Part shown: positions 18,197 to 30,689 of the stretch, piece by piece
Position numbering within the stretch: the first letter of the stretch is position 1
Layout: each line of letters opens with the position of its first letter
Origin: Bacteroides stercoris ATCC 43183
GTDB taxonomy: Bacteria; Bacteroidota; Bacteroidia; Bacteroidales; Bacteroidaceae
Assembly (NCBI RefSeq): GCF_025147325.1
Contig: NZ_CP102262.1
Location: forward strand, 1,302,001-1,366,000
DNA: 64,000 bases
Direction of reading: 5' to 3'
The notes under the pieces: generated by a model
Seen by the model: the letters and a program-made list of their open reading frames with translations, nothing else
Told to the model about the DNA's origin: nothing
The model's database searches: none
Translations under genes and position numbers: made by a program

Positions 18197-18367
18197 TTAT
18201 TCTCCCGGATGAATTGCTTCAGAAGGGCAAACATCTGCACAAGTACCGCATTCAGTACAAGTTTCAGGATCGATAGAGTAGATATCGCCTTCAGAGATAG
18301 CGCCTACCGGACACTCGTCGATACAAGTTCCGCAAGCAATACAATCGTCACTAATTACGTAAGCCAT
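18197..18367 (-). CDS. 2[4Fe-4S] ferredoxin
   Basis: 56 residues (MAYVISDDC start). Two clusters are encoded by CIACGTCIDECPVGAI and CTECGTCADVCPSEAI, each CxxCxxCxxxCP, giving the symmetrical clostridial-type ferredoxin used as a low-potential electron carrier in anaerobes. Longer upstream in-frame starts run into the promoter. The -7 box TATTTTTG (minus strand, 18414-18407) lies 40 bp ahead. It is a single-gene unit. Confidence 0.97.
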   Translation of the reverse strand: MAYVISDDCIACGTCIDECPVGAISEGDIYSIDPETCTECGTCADVCPSEAIHPGE

Positions 18368-18406
18368 TTTCTTTAATTTTTTAATTATTAGTACTAATTG
18401 ATTTGG

Positions 18407-18414
18407 CAAAAATA
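18407..18414 (-). promoter_or_regulatory. -7 box of ferredoxin gene
   Basis: Minus-strand TATTTTTG matches TAnnTTTG. A possible -33 (ATTG, 18442-18439) is 24 nt away. Confidence 0.5.
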
Positions 18415-18505
18415 GTTGTTTTCTTCAATACTTGCTATCAATCTTGATTAAAAACATTTAATTTGTATCTTGTCTAAATAACGGTTGAGGTGAATGTACA
18501 TATAA

Positions 18506-19597
18506 TCAGGTTATAAGCGCTGGATATGTGAAAAATATAATCGGATTATTTTCACAGTTCTCTACACGATAACTTCCGTTGAAATGTTCAAAAAACAATA
18601 GATTGATTTTTTGTAATATAGCTTCTTTTTGTGAGGCAAATGCCGAATCAGCAAGTGGACTGTTGTCTATTCGGGAGTTTATTTCCTGTTTTTTCCGATT
18701 GTAAACCAGTTGCATACCTATTCTTCTTGGCTTTTTGCACTCTACAGGATAGAGTAGCATGCTGGAAATTATTTGTGTGAAGCGGCTGACATCCGTGTAT
18801 ATGATTGCATTGTTCACATCGGCTTGAAGCTCCAGATGTATATATCCTTCACTTCGCATCTGCACCAGATAGGGGAGTTCGTTGCACCACTCTTGCACAT
18901 TGCAGTTCTGTAGCTGAAACTTCATCATGTTGGCTTCCAGACGTGAAAGGTCTAATACGTTATTCACAAGTTGGATTAATTCAGCCGAGTTGCTTTGAAT
19001 GATGCCGGAGTATTCTCGTTTTTCCTTTTCGTTCAGGTTCCCGTCTTCGGTCATAAGTTGCGAGAATCCTACTACATTATTTAAGAGTATACGGATGTTG
19101 TAACTCATATTTGTCAGAAAGTGGCTTTTTATTTCATTGGCTTCTTCGGCAATGGAGGTTAATCTTCTGATTTCTTTTTCATTCTTTTGCAGCCGTTTCC
19201 GGCTTCGGTATATATGGATATTGGAAAGTAGTAGAGCTAAGATAATGATGACTGAGATGTATAAACAGGTTTGATGAAACATACTGTGTCTTTGTTCTCT
19301 TTGCAGTATGAGCTTATCCATGTTGTAGAGTGAAAGGATTTCTTCCATCTGGGAGTTGGTAATAAGATTATATAATGAGTCTTTTGACTTAAGGCTGCTC
19401 TTATAATATGTAAGTGCTTCATCTGGTTTTCCGGTTTTTACCAAAGAATCGGCTTTTCGGATGCCGTTGTTTATGCATCTCTCTATTTCAATAGAATGCT
19501 GGTGGAGCACGGAATTCTGGCTTTGTACATCGGCATTGATAATTTGTACGGACAGGAGTAGGATGAGTAAGGTTGGTATGATAAATGATCTTTTCAT
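18506..19597 (-). CDS. Degenerate histidine-kinase-like membrane protein (pseudokinase candidate)
   Basis: 363 residues: signal peptide (MKRSFIIPTLLILLLSV), a short TPR-like segment (KTGKPDEALTYYKSSL), one membrane helix near residues 108-130, and a region aligning with a HisKA domain. The usual SHEIRTPLN signature reads SYNIRILLN: the phospho-acceptor His is Tyr, the next Glu is Asn and the Pro is Leu. The C-terminal part keeps the length of an ATPase domain but lacks recognisable N, DxGxG and GLGL boxes. The frame is intact. It overlaps the upstream intact kinase by 4 bp (ATGA), so the two are co-translated. It is probably an inactive partner or regulator of that kinase, or a decaying duplicate. 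Confidence 0.8.
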   Translation of the reverse strand: MKRSFIIPTLLILLLSVQIINADVQSQNSVLHQHSIEIERCINNGIRKADSLVKTGKPDEALTYYKSSLKSKDSLYNLITNSQMEEILSLYNMDKLILQREQRHSMFHQTCLYISVIIILALLLSNIHIYRSRKRLQKNEKEIRRLTSIAEEANEIKSHFLTNMSYNIRILLNNVVGFSQLMTEDGNLNEKEKREYSGIIQSNSAELIQLVNNVLDLSRLEANMMKFQLQNCNVQEWCNELPYLVQMRSEGYIHLELQADVNNAIIYTDVSRFTQIISSMLLYPVECKKPRRIGMQLVYNRKKQEINSRIDNSPLADSAFASQKEAILQKINLLFFEHFNGSYRVENCENNPIIFFTYPALIT

Positions 19598-21489
19598 GCG
19601 TTATTCTCCTTTTGGGGGTTAGTGGACTGTGATTGCCGGATGGGGTGGGTGAAGAAGAAGCGTGAGCCGCCTGTATAGTCGGAGTCAATCCATATTTTTC
19701 CGCCGATATGTTCAATGATAAGCTGACAGATGGAAAGTCCCAGCCCGCTTCCTTGTGCATTTTCATTTAGTTTCTCGAATCTTCGGAAGATTGCGGCTTG
19801 CTTCTCTTTAGGGATACCGCAACCTGTATCTGTGACAGAAAAGAGCAGCTCTTGTTCCGATTGCTTCCTAAGCTCCAGGATAATGCTACCCTGCGATGTA
19901 AATTTGGTTGCATTAATCAGTAGGTTTATCAGCACTTGCTGCAAACGTGCATCGTCTGTCTCTATATCCATGCTCTCTAATTCGGTTATGAAGCATATGG
20001 CTGCCTGAGTCTGTTTTATTTTGCTGACGGTATCGATTACATTTCGGCAAATATTGACAACGTTATATTTGTTGATACAGAATTGTATTTTCCCGAATTC
20101 AAGGCTTGATAGATCTATCACATCATTGATGAGTTTCAACAATAACTCGGAATTTTGCAGGATTACTTCATTGCACTGACGACGCGTCTCATTATCCAGG
20201 TTTTCTTCGGTCAGTAGTGAGGAGAAGCCGGAGAGTGCATTGAGCGGAGTACGTATTTCATGGCTCATGTTCGAGAGGAATATGCTTTTGGCGGATGTGG
20301 CATTTTCGGCATTGGTGCGCAGGTGTTCCAGCTTTTGTGTAGACAGGGCGATTTCCTGTCGCTGTTTTCTAAGCATGATGGTTATAATAATAAATATGAA
20401 GACTAATAGGATACTCCCGGTCAATATGCCAGTGATGAATTTGTTGTGCTCTTCTCTACTGGCTATTTCCATTTGGTCTATCTGATACTTGGCCCGTAGA
20501 ATATTGATTTGTCGGACATAACCTTCTGCAGTGAGTGTGTCAACAGTGGAATATAATTCTTGATACAACAGGCAGGCGGCCATTGATTTCCCTTGTATCT
20601 TATATAGGTATATTGTTTCTTGCGTGATCCATCGGTAATAGGCAGACTGTTTGTTGACCGTGTATTCTTGTCGTAGCTCTTCATACAGCTGCAGGGCTTT
20701 GTTCCAATACATTCTGTTCCAGTTGCCCATTGCCCGATAGTAGGCGGCGGTAGTATATTTCAGGTGAAAACAGTAAAACTTTTCAGGATGTATCCGGTAG
20801 ATGGAATCCATGTTGTGCAGATATGCTGCGGCTTCCTTGAGATAAGCCTTTGAAAGATGTCCGTGAGAGATTGCATAGTTGGCTTTTTCGATATTGGCAA
20901 AAAAACTGGTGGCATAGTCCGGTTGTTTCTGAAGAGTTTGTTCTATGTCATGCAATGTTTTTTGAGCCTTTTCCAGTTGTCCTTTACGTTGTAAAGCATT
21001 GGATATCTTTAATAAGAGTTGTATCCGGTAGGGATGTTGCTGCGAGAGATGGTTTAATTCCTTTAAAGCATCCTGGTACGAATCCAATGCTTTGTCGCAT
21101 TGATTGGCTATGGTGTAAGCATCGCCGATGGCTTGGTTGGCAACTGCAATTCCGAACTCATATTCCGTTTCTTTGGCTTCTTCGTACATTAGTCGTGCCC
21201 GGTCTATGGCGAGGCTGATGTCGCCTCGTAATGTATAGGCATTGGCAAGTTGCAGTTGCAGCAAAAAGTAGTTTTCGTCATTCCGATTGTTTGTCTTGAT
21301 GACCGGTAGGATGTTTTCGCTCCAGCAAATGACGCTGTCTATCGGTACGTATTCATCGTAAAGTATTTTTTTTCGAAGAAAAGCTTTCAGCGTATCTAAT
21401 TTGTTCGGAGTGGCTGAGGCACATATAAAGGTAGCGTATGGTATACACATCACCCACAGCACCATTAATACGGCAACGTCTTTTCTCAT
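19594..21489 (-). CDS. TPR-containing sensor histidine kinase
   Basis: 631 residues from MRKDVAVLM (an upstream ATG would add 13 residues without signal-peptide character). Signal peptide, about 330 residues of TPR-like helices (ANQAIGDAYTIANQCDKALD, ALQRKGQLEKAQKTLHDIEQ), one membrane helix near 355-375, a coiled linker, HisKA with intact FLSNMSHEIRTPLNALSGF, and HATPase with LINLLINATKF, TDTGCGIP and GSGLGLSI. The TPR region is predicted to be periplasmic. No response regulator is fused or adjacent. A promoter (TTTG at 21545-21542, TATTTTTG at 21523-21516) lies 27 bp upstream. Confidence 0.92.
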   Translation of the reverse strand: MRKDVAVLMVLWVMCIPYATFICASATPNKLDTLKAFLRKKILYDEYVPIDSVICWSENILPVIKTNNRNDENYFLLQLQLANAYTLRGDISLAIDRARLMYEEAKETEYEFGIAVANQAIGDAYTIANQCDKALDSYQDALKELNHLSQQHPYRIQLLLKISNALQRKGQLEKAQKTLHDIEQTLQKQPDYATSFFANIEKANYAISHGHLSKAYLKEAAAYLHNMDSIYRIHPEKFYCFHLKYTTAAYYRAMGNWNRMYWNKALQLYEELRQEYTVNKQSAYYRWITQETIYLYKIQGKSMAACLLYQELYSTVDTLTAEGYVRQINILRAKYQIDQMEIASREEHNKFITGILTGSILLVFIFIIITIMLRKQRQEIALSTQKLEHLRTNAENATSAKSIFLSNMSHEIRTPLNALSGFSSLLTEENLDNETRRQCNEVILQNSELLLKLINDVIDLSSLEFGKIQFCINKYNVVNICRNVIDTVSKIKQTQAAICFITELESMDIETDDARLQQVLINLLINATKFTSQGSIILELRKQSEQELLFSVTDTGCGIPKEKQAAIFRRFEKLNENAQGSGLGLSICQLIIEHIGGKIWIDSDYTGGSRFFFTHPIRQSQSTNPQKENNA

Positions 21490-21515
21490 TGTTTGCTTTG
21501 TTTGTCTATTATTGG

Positions 21516-21545
21516 CAAAAATAAACATAAAAAGCGATATGCAAA
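21516..21545 (-). promoter_or_regulatory. Promoter of the kinase/pseudokinase pair
   Basis: Minus strand: -33 TTTG at 21545-21542 and -7 TATTTTTG at 21523-21516, spacer 18 nt, in the 129-bp gap after dnaX. Confidence 0.55.
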
Positions 21546-21618
21546 ATAAAATATAATGCTTTTATTTTCAATAAGTTGTGACGTGTATGTGAATATTGAG
21601 CCTCTTTACTTATAATGC

Positions 21619-23442
21619 TTAGTAAAGTTCCAATCCGAATTCGTCTTTCAATTGTAAAAGAGCATTGTTTTTCTGAACCATCATTTGGAATTTTTCAACA
21701 CGGCCGTACGCGCGGACTTTCTCAGTGGGAGTGCTGATACGTACACTCATGGTTACCTTGCGGTTTTTCAGGCGGGTACGTAGGTACTCTTGTAATTGGG
21801 GAGTCATTGAGATAAATTCTTTAGCCACAATTTCATTATCTACGACAGCTTCAAAAGTAGTAGCATTTAGTAGAGTGACGTGCATATTCTGCATGCGTTT
21901 GGCAATGGCTACTTGCTCTTTGGGCATACGTCCTGCATACTCTTGCCAATAGTAGTTTATGTCTCTTTCATTGAAGATGTAGTCCTCTTCCGGTTGTGCT
22001 GTTTGTGGTGTGATAGTGGCTGTAGCCGTATTTTTTACCTCTTCCTCGGCTTTCGGGCGTTTAATGGATACGCCAAGTCCTGACATTTTTATAACCGGAA
22101 TTTTCTTTTCTTCTTTGCCTTGTGCCAGCAAGATGGAGGTAGGGGTGGCGTGCGAAGCAGTATTTGCTGTTGTGGCGGTAGTGCCGGTGGAGGGAGCAAC
22201 GGTAGGAACTGCTTGCGGTTTAGCTATGACGGGTGCTTGCGGCCGGGGTACAGCGGGAGTAGCCTGTGGCTGTTGAGTGGCTGCAGGCTGTGTAAATATA
22301 GGTTTCATGACTTGTTTAGGGCTGTGCCCATTAGCTATGTCGTCTCCTTCGGCGGTTATTTGTGCCACCTGTATTAAAGTGAGCTCTACCAGCAATCGTT
22401 TGTTTTTGCTGGCGCGATAGTTTAAATCACAGTCGTTGCACAATTTCATGGCACGGTAAAGGAAGGGTAACGGACATTTTTGTGCCTGCGTTTGATAACG
22501 TTGCCGTATGCTTGCTCCCACTTCAAGCAGGGGAAGAGTGGCGGGATCTTTACTTACCAGCAAATCGCGGAAATGCGAGGATAGCCCGGTGATGAAATGG
22601 CTGCCGTCGAATCCTTTGCTCAATACATCATTCAGCAGTAATAGGGCATCGCCGACTTTGTTCTCAAGAAAATGGTCGGTCAGTTTAAAGTAGTACTCGT
22701 AATCCAGTACATTCAAATTTTCGATTACGCTTTGGTAGGTGATGTGTCCGCCGGTAAAACTCACTACCTGATCGAATATGGACAAGGCGTCGCGCATACC
22801 ACCGTCAGCTTTCAGTGCGATGACGTTCAGTGCCTCCGGTTCGGCGGTAATGCCTTCTTTGGAAGCTACATAGGCCAGATGTGCTACGGTATCTTCCACA
22901 CTGATGCGGTTGAAGTCGTATATCTGGCAACGCGACAAGATGGTTGGCAATATCTTATGCTTTTCAGTAGTGGCAAGGATAAATATGGCATGGCGGGGAG
23001 GTTCTTCCAATGTTTTCAGAAAAGCGTTGAAAGCGGAAGCCGACAACATGTGCACCTCGTCAATGATGTATACCTTGTATTTGCCTATCTGGGGCGGGAT
23101 ACGTACCTGTTCTACCAATTGCCGGATATCGTCTACGGAATTATTGGATGCAGCATCCAACTCGTGAATATTGTATGAGCGCTGTTCGTTGAATGCTGTA
23201 CACGATTCGCATTGGTTACAAGCCTCTCCCTCTGCAGTGGGACTCATGCAGTTGATGGTTTTGGCAAAAATACGTGCACACGTCGTCTTTCCAACGCCAC
23301 GCGGACCGCAGAACAGATAAGCGTGTGCCAGTTTGCCTGTGGCGATAGCATTCTTTAAGGTAGTAGTCAAAGCGCGTTGTCCTACTACCGACTCGAAGGT
23401 TGAAGGGCGGTATTTTCGTGCCGAAACGATATAATTTTCCAT
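21619..23442 (-). CDS. dnaX: DNA polymerase III subunit gamma/tau
   Basis: 607 residues from MENYIVSARKYRP; the 40 upstream in-frame codons are not conserved-looking. Clamp-loader ATPase with Walker A GPRGVGKTTC, four zinc cysteines (CMSPTAEGEACNQC and CESC), Walker B DEVHMLS and sensor 1 TTEKHKILPTILSRC. After about residue 365 comes a Pro/Ala/Thr/Gln-rich linker (about 370-470), then a C-terminal domain (about 490-607). No slippery A-run with frameshift was noticed. It diverges from the FtsB/DivIC-like gene. Confidence 0.97.
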   Translation of the reverse strand: MENYIVSARKYRPSTFESVVGQRALTTTLKNAIATGKLAHAYLFCGPRGVGKTTCARIFAKTINCMSPTAEGEACNQCESCTAFNEQRSYNIHELDAASNNSVDDIRQLVEQVRIPPQIGKYKVYIIDEVHMLSASAFNAFLKTLEEPPRHAIFILATTEKHKILPTILSRCQIYDFNRISVEDTVAHLAYVASKEGITAEPEALNVIALKADGGMRDALSIFDQVVSFTGGHITYQSVIENLNVLDYEYYFKLTDHFLENKVGDALLLLNDVLSKGFDGSHFITGLSSHFRDLLVSKDPATLPLLEVGASIRQRYQTQAQKCPLPFLYRAMKLCNDCDLNYRASKNKRLLVELTLIQVAQITAEGDDIANGHSPKQVMKPIFTQPAATQQPQATPAVPRPQAPVIAKPQAVPTVAPSTGTTATTANTASHATPTSILLAQGKEEKKIPVIKMSGLGVSIKRPKAEEEVKNTATATITPQTAQPEEDYIFNERDINYYWQEYAGRMPKEQVAIAKRMQNMHVTLLNATTFEAVVDNEIVAKEFISMTPQLQEYLRTRLKNRKVTMSVRISTPTEKVRAYGRVEKFQMMVQKNNALLQLKDEFGLELY

Positions 23443-23547
23443 ATTCAGGGTATTCTTGTCACTTATATAGCGTGCAAAGGTTGTATGGTTTATCTTTGCT
23501 TTTGTGCAAATGTACGCAAAAAAAAGAAAATTCTCAGTTATTCGTCT

Positions 23548-23555
23548 TATCTTTG
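23548..23555 (+). promoter_or_regulatory. Candidate -7 box of the FtsB/DivIC-like gene
   Basis: TATCTTTG; a second identical octamer lies at 23491-23498. Neither has a clear TTTG -33. Confidence 0.45.
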
Positions 23556-23582
23556 TGCTCAAAGAAACAATAACTGGATTAC

Positions 23583-23891
23583 ATGGATAAACTTGCTTCT
23601 CTTTGGTTGTTTGTCCGCAGACGTAAATATCTGATAACGTTTGTGCTGTTTGTCGTACTTGTCGGATTTCTGGATGAAAACAGCATTGTGCGTCGTTTGG
23701 GGTATTATCGTGAGGAAACGCGTTTGCGCGGGGAGATAGATAGATATCGTGCGGAATATGAGGAGAATACCCGTCGTCTGAATGAACTTGCGGTCGATTC
23801 AGGAGCTATTGAGAAGATAGCCCGTGAAAAGTATCTGATGAAGAAACCCAATGAAGATATTTATGTATTCCAAGAAGATATAGAAGAATGA
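23583..23891 (+). CDS. Septum formation initiator family protein (FtsB/DivIC)
   Basis: 102 residues: short cytoplasmic N-terminus with Arg-rich stretch, one membrane helix (about 17-33), a heptad coiled coil (about 40-75, LRGEIDRYRAEYEENTRRLN) and the typical IEKIAREKYLMKKPNEDIYV end. This is the bitopic divisome protein that couples FtsL/FtsQ partners. It overlaps the next gene by 4 bp (ATGA). Confidence 0.92.
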   Translation: MDKLASLWLFVRRRKYLITFVLFVVLVGFLDENSIVRRLGYYREETRLRGEIDRYRAEYEENTRRLNELAVDSGAIEKIAREKYLMKKPNEDIYVFQEDIEE

Positions 23892-24226
23892 AACAGTTGA
23901 TACCCGCCCTCTTTGTTGTAGGAGCCGTAATGCTTCTGATAGGAGCTGCCGTTTATGTCACAGGTTGGCAACTTTCGCCTTATATATATACGGTAGGTGC
24001 TACATTTGTTGCTTTGGCGCAAATAAATTCACCTTCGCAATATAAAACTCCTACTATTAGGCGTCTGAGACGCCAGCAAATATTTGGTGCATTGTTGTTG
24101 GTGCTTACCGGAGCTTTTATGTTTTTTACGCGTGGTAATGAGTGGATTGTTTCACTGACTATCGCTGCTATTCTTGAGCTTTATACATCCATACGCATCC
24201 CGCAGGAAGAGGCTAAAGAACAATGA
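23888..24226 (+). CDS. Small four-helix membrane protein of unknown function
   Basis: 112 residues with four hydrophobic segments (about 5-25, 30-48, 65-82, 86-103) and a charged IPQEEAKEQ tail. Overlaps the FtsB/DivIC-like gene by 4 bp, so it is translationally coupled to a division gene. I do not recognise a characterised family. An inverted repeat and a terminator hairpin follow. Confidence 0.85.
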   Translation: MKQLIPALFVVGAVMLLIGAAVYVTGWQLSPYIYTVGATFVALAQINSPSQYKTPTIRRLRRQQIFGALLLVLTGAFMFFTRGNEWIVSLTIAAILELYTSIRIPQEEAKEQ

Positions 24227-24255
24227 TTGCATGAAAACACGAGGATGGTTTTCAT

Positions 24256-24325
24256 AAAAAAAAGGCTATCTCTCCCAGACAGCCAATCTTTTTGTTAACC
24301 TTAAATCTAATACTATGAAAAACAC
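24256..24325 (-). ncRNA. Candidate short RNA (~70 nt) with own promoter and terminator
   Basis: On the minus strand, a promoter (ATTG at 24360-24357, TAACTTTG at 24337-24330, spacer 19 nt) is followed within 70 nt by a hairpin GGCTGTCT / AGATAGCC with loop GGGAG and then eight T residues (24263-24256). The product would be a short RNA made mostly of an unstructured A/U-rich 5' part and the terminator. The transcript start is estimated. Alternatively the hairpin is only the terminator of the upstream plus-strand operon. Confidence 0.5.
24264..24284. terminator. Terminator hairpin, usable on both strands
   Basis: GGCTATCT / AGACAGCC with one mismatch and a 5-nt loop; AATCTTTTTG follows on the plus strand and eight Ts follow on the minus strand. 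On the plus strand it ends the FtsB/DivIC-like operon. Confidence 0.7.
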
Positions 24326-24337
24326 ATTGCAAAGTTA

Positions 24338-24652
24338 TTCTATTCCTGGTATTATCCAATATTTTTTCTGGAAATCTGTTGTTTGGTAACACGGTTTATG
24401 AGACTGTTGCTTCTGTTAACATTTAATACAACGTGCGTCTTTCTTTAACAGGTTTGTTGGGTTGTGGCTTGCTTCGTGTTTTCCAGGCTGTCAGCCGCCT
24501 TTCTCCTTTTTTATGTGTCTGTTCTTTTGCTGTGCCGTTGTTTTTTTGTATCTTTTTCTCTGCCGTTTTTCTGTTTGTATTTCTTTTCCTTGTATGTGTC
24601 CGTATTGTTTTCTTCCTGTGCCGTTAGTCCTGTTAGCCTTTTTCTTGTGTCC
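24338..24652. other. Pyrimidine-rich intergenic DNA
   Basis: Plus strand is very T/C-rich (runs of TTTTTC, TTTGTTT). Open frames through it encode low-complexity Phe/Cys/Ser peptides on the plus strand and Lys/Arg peptides on the minus strand; I regard these as composition artefacts. A 24-codon ATG frame at 24315-24389 overlaps the candidate short-RNA promoter and has no support. Confidence 0.5.
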
Positions 24653-24735
24653 GACACCCGGGTGTCGTGCATACCAAGACCCGGGTGTCAGACGTGCCGA
24701 GACCCGGGTGTCGAACATGTCAAGACCCGGGTGTC
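24653..24735. repeat. Four tandem 23-bp units with palindromic CCCGGG core
   Basis: GACCCGGGTGTC occurs at 24678, 24701 and 24724; the first copy at 24653 is a perfect 14-bp palindrome GACACCCGGGTGTC. CCCGGG cores start at 24657, 24680, 24703 and 24726, exactly 23 bp apart. The 11 bp between copies differ, with a partly shared CAAGA/CGAGA before the core. Too short and regular for CRISPR. Confidence 0.85.
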
Positions 24736-24929
24736 ATACAATGCCCTTCCGTATCTCCGTGTTTTCTTTCAGCCTTCCGTTGTTTCTTTCCACGCGCATG
24801 CGCATATATTATAATGTGTCCCTTTTGTTTGGCTTTTCATCCTCCTTAAAAAATATGTTCTTCAACACATTTGTCAATCAGCGTTTTATAAAAATGTTCA
24901 AGAGAAACTCGAAAAAATCCCCTGATATA

Positions 24930-24961
24930 TTTGGTGTGTATGTTATAAAGTCCTACTTTTG
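24930..24961 (+). promoter_or_regulatory. rRNA operon promoter P1
   Basis: TTTG at 24930-24933, spacer 20, TACTTTTG at 24954-24961. Confidence 0.75.
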
Positions 24962-25109
24962 CACCCGCTTTCGAGAACGGGAGCAGCGATGTTTTGACAT
25001 TCTGACAGGAACGGTGTAGGAACTCTTACCTATTTCTTCTGCTTGGGGCTTGTTTCTTTCTGAATATTTCCTTTTGAAAAAGCAGAATGAAAAAAAACTT
25101 CCGAAAACA

Positions 25110-25142
25110 TTTGGAAGATATGAAATAAAGTTCTTACCTTTG
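25110..25142 (+). promoter_or_regulatory. rRNA operon promoter P2
   Basis: TTTG at 25110-25113, spacer 21, TACCTTTG at 25135-25142. A CTTCC...GGAAG inverted repeat spans the -33 box. Confidence 0.8.
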
Positions 25143-25284
25143 CACCCGCTTTCAAAAAGTAAGCAGCGTTGGTTGACACACTTTTTCTTGAATCCGGGTC
25201 GGTAAAACAATCTTTCTTTTGTTCTCCCTTTCGCAAGAGAGATGACGGGAAAAAGGAAAGATGAAAAAAAAACTTCCGAAAATA

Positions 25285-25317
25285 TTTGGAAGATATACTT
25301 AAAAGTTTTTACCTTTG
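25285..25317 (+). promoter_or_regulatory. rRNA operon promoter P3
   Basis: TTTG at 25285-25288, spacer 21, TACCTTTG at 25310-25317, with the same CTTCC...GGAAG inverted repeat over the -33 box as P2. Confidence 0.8.
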
Positions 25318-25355
25318 CATCCGCTTTCCTGAAAAGAAAGCCGACATAAAAGAAG

Positions 25356-25365
25356 CGATCTTTGA
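25356..25365 (+). promoter_or_regulatory. boxA-like antitermination motif in rRNA leader
   Basis: CGATCTTTGA, repeated identically in the 16S-23S spacer at 27494-27503. Placement in leader and spacer is that of boxA elements bound by NusB/NusE in rRNA operons. Confidence 0.45.
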
Positions 25366-25548
25366 AGAGATTTACATAAACAATACAAGTAGTACAAGAG
25401 CAAGACTTGTTTCTCAAAAAAGAAACGGTCTTGGGTAAAATAAAAAGAACCGTCATTACTTATTAAATAGGTAATAGATACTTTTTAAATTCGAGCGTCC
25501 TGAACAGAGCAACAACCGTTCCTATATGGAATGATTAACAATACTTTT

Positions 25549-27076
<1,528 letters not shown>

Positions 27077-27215
27077 TGGAGCGACGCTCAGAAAAAGACG
27101 AAAAGTTGGTTCTAAAGAGATTACCTCCATAAGAACCTCTTGTACTGCGAAGATTGTTTATTAATAATATAAAGAGAAAGTAGAAGCCGAGCCTTCGGGC
27201 TAGGGTTTGACTGAC

Positions 27216-27289
27216 AGTCCTATAGCTCAGTTGGTTAGAGCGCTACACTGATAATGTAGAGGTCGGCAGTTCAACTCTGCCTGGGACTA
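27216..27289 (+). tRNA. tRNA-Ile (anticodon GAT)
   Basis: 74-nt cloverleaf in the 16S-23S spacer: acceptor AGTCCTA / TGGGACT, anticodon stem CTACA / TGTAG with loop CTGATAA, T arm GGCAGTTCAACTCTGCC. CCA is not encoded. Confidence 0.97.
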
Positions 27290-27384
27290 CGACATAGTCT
27301 TGGTGAGAGACACAGACGATTCTTAATTACTAATTCTAATTACTAATTACCAATCACTGACCGTCTATTACTAACCACTATCTC

Positions 27385-27458
27385 GGGGGATTAGCTCAGC
27401 TGGCTAGAGCACCTGCTTTGCACGCAGGGGGTCAACGGTTCGAATCCGTTATTCTCCA
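27385..27458 (+). tRNA. tRNA-Ala (anticodon TGC)
   Basis: 74-nt cloverleaf: acceptor GGGGGAT / ATTCTCC (two G-U pairs), anticodon stem CCTGC / GCAGG with loop TTTGCAC, T arm AACGGTTCGAATCCGTT. CCA is not encoded. Ile-Ala order is standard for Bacteroides rRNA spacers. Confidence 0.97.
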
Positions 27459-27493
27459 CTCTTGAGATTCCGTTAAATCGGAATATTCTCAAA

Positions 27494-27503
27494 CGATCTT
27501 TGA
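27494..27503 (+). promoter_or_regulatory. boxA-like motif in 16S-23S spacer
   Basis: CGATCTTTGA, an exact copy of the leader motif at 25356, about 70 bp ahead of 23S. Confidence 0.45.
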
Positions 27504-27566
27504 CATGATGTAACAGAAAAAAGTAAAGTTAAAGCTGAAAGTATATATCGACCATACGTTGTCGGT

Positions 27567-30451
<2,885 letters not shown>

Positions 30452-30536
30452 TTGCCGTGTATGGGTGGTATATACGTTCAGTTTACCGGTTTCATTACCG
30501 GTTAGTCTTTACTTTTTACATCATGTCTGCCTTATT

Positions 30537-30645
30537 CAGGTGACTATAGCACTGAGGTTCCACCTCTTCCCCATTCCGAACAGAGAAGTTAAGCTCAGTC
30601 ACGCCGATGGTACTGCGTAACAGTGGGAGAGTAGGTAGTCGCCGT
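30537..30645 (+). rRNA. rrf: 5S ribosomal RNA
   Basis: About 109 nt with terminal helix GGTGAC / GTCGCC, CCATTCCGAACAGAGAAGTTAAG loop region (TTCCGAACAGAGAAGTTAAG) and GGGAGAGTAGGTAG. It lies 85 bp after 23S. Confidence 0.95.
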
Positions 30646-30655
30646 TTTTAGAGAG

Positions 30656-30685
30656 AAGCCCCTGTATCGGAAGATGCAGGGGCTT
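30656..30685 (+). terminator. rRNA operon terminator
   Basis: Thirteen-pair stem AAGCCCCTGTATC / GATGCAGGGGCTT with GGAA tetraloop, then TCTTGTTTT. Confidence 0.9.
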
Positions 30686-30689
30686 TCTT

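Larger units (their letters stand above)
24911..25328 (+). repeat. Three diverged copies of a promoter-bearing repeat
   Basis: Copies at about 24911-24973, 25090-25153 and 25263-25328 share GAAAAAAnnCTTCCGAAAA, ATTTGG and CTTTTGCACCCGCTTTC/CTTTGCATCCGCTTTC segments, spaced about 180 bp. Each carries one rRNA promoter. The second and third are closest to each other. Confidence 0.8.

Noticed and set aside
24315-24389. 24-codon frame starting ATGAAAAACACA
   Set aside because: Overlaps the candidate minus-strand promoter and has no homology support; may be chance.
24653-24735. CRISPR array
   Set aside because: Repeats are 12 bp and spacers 11 bp, too short, with only four copies and no cas genes nearby.
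24433-25019. Overlapping 60-185-codon plus-strand frames
   Set aside because: Low-complexity Phe/Cys/Ser strings from T/C-rich DNA, running into the repeats and rRNA promoter P1.
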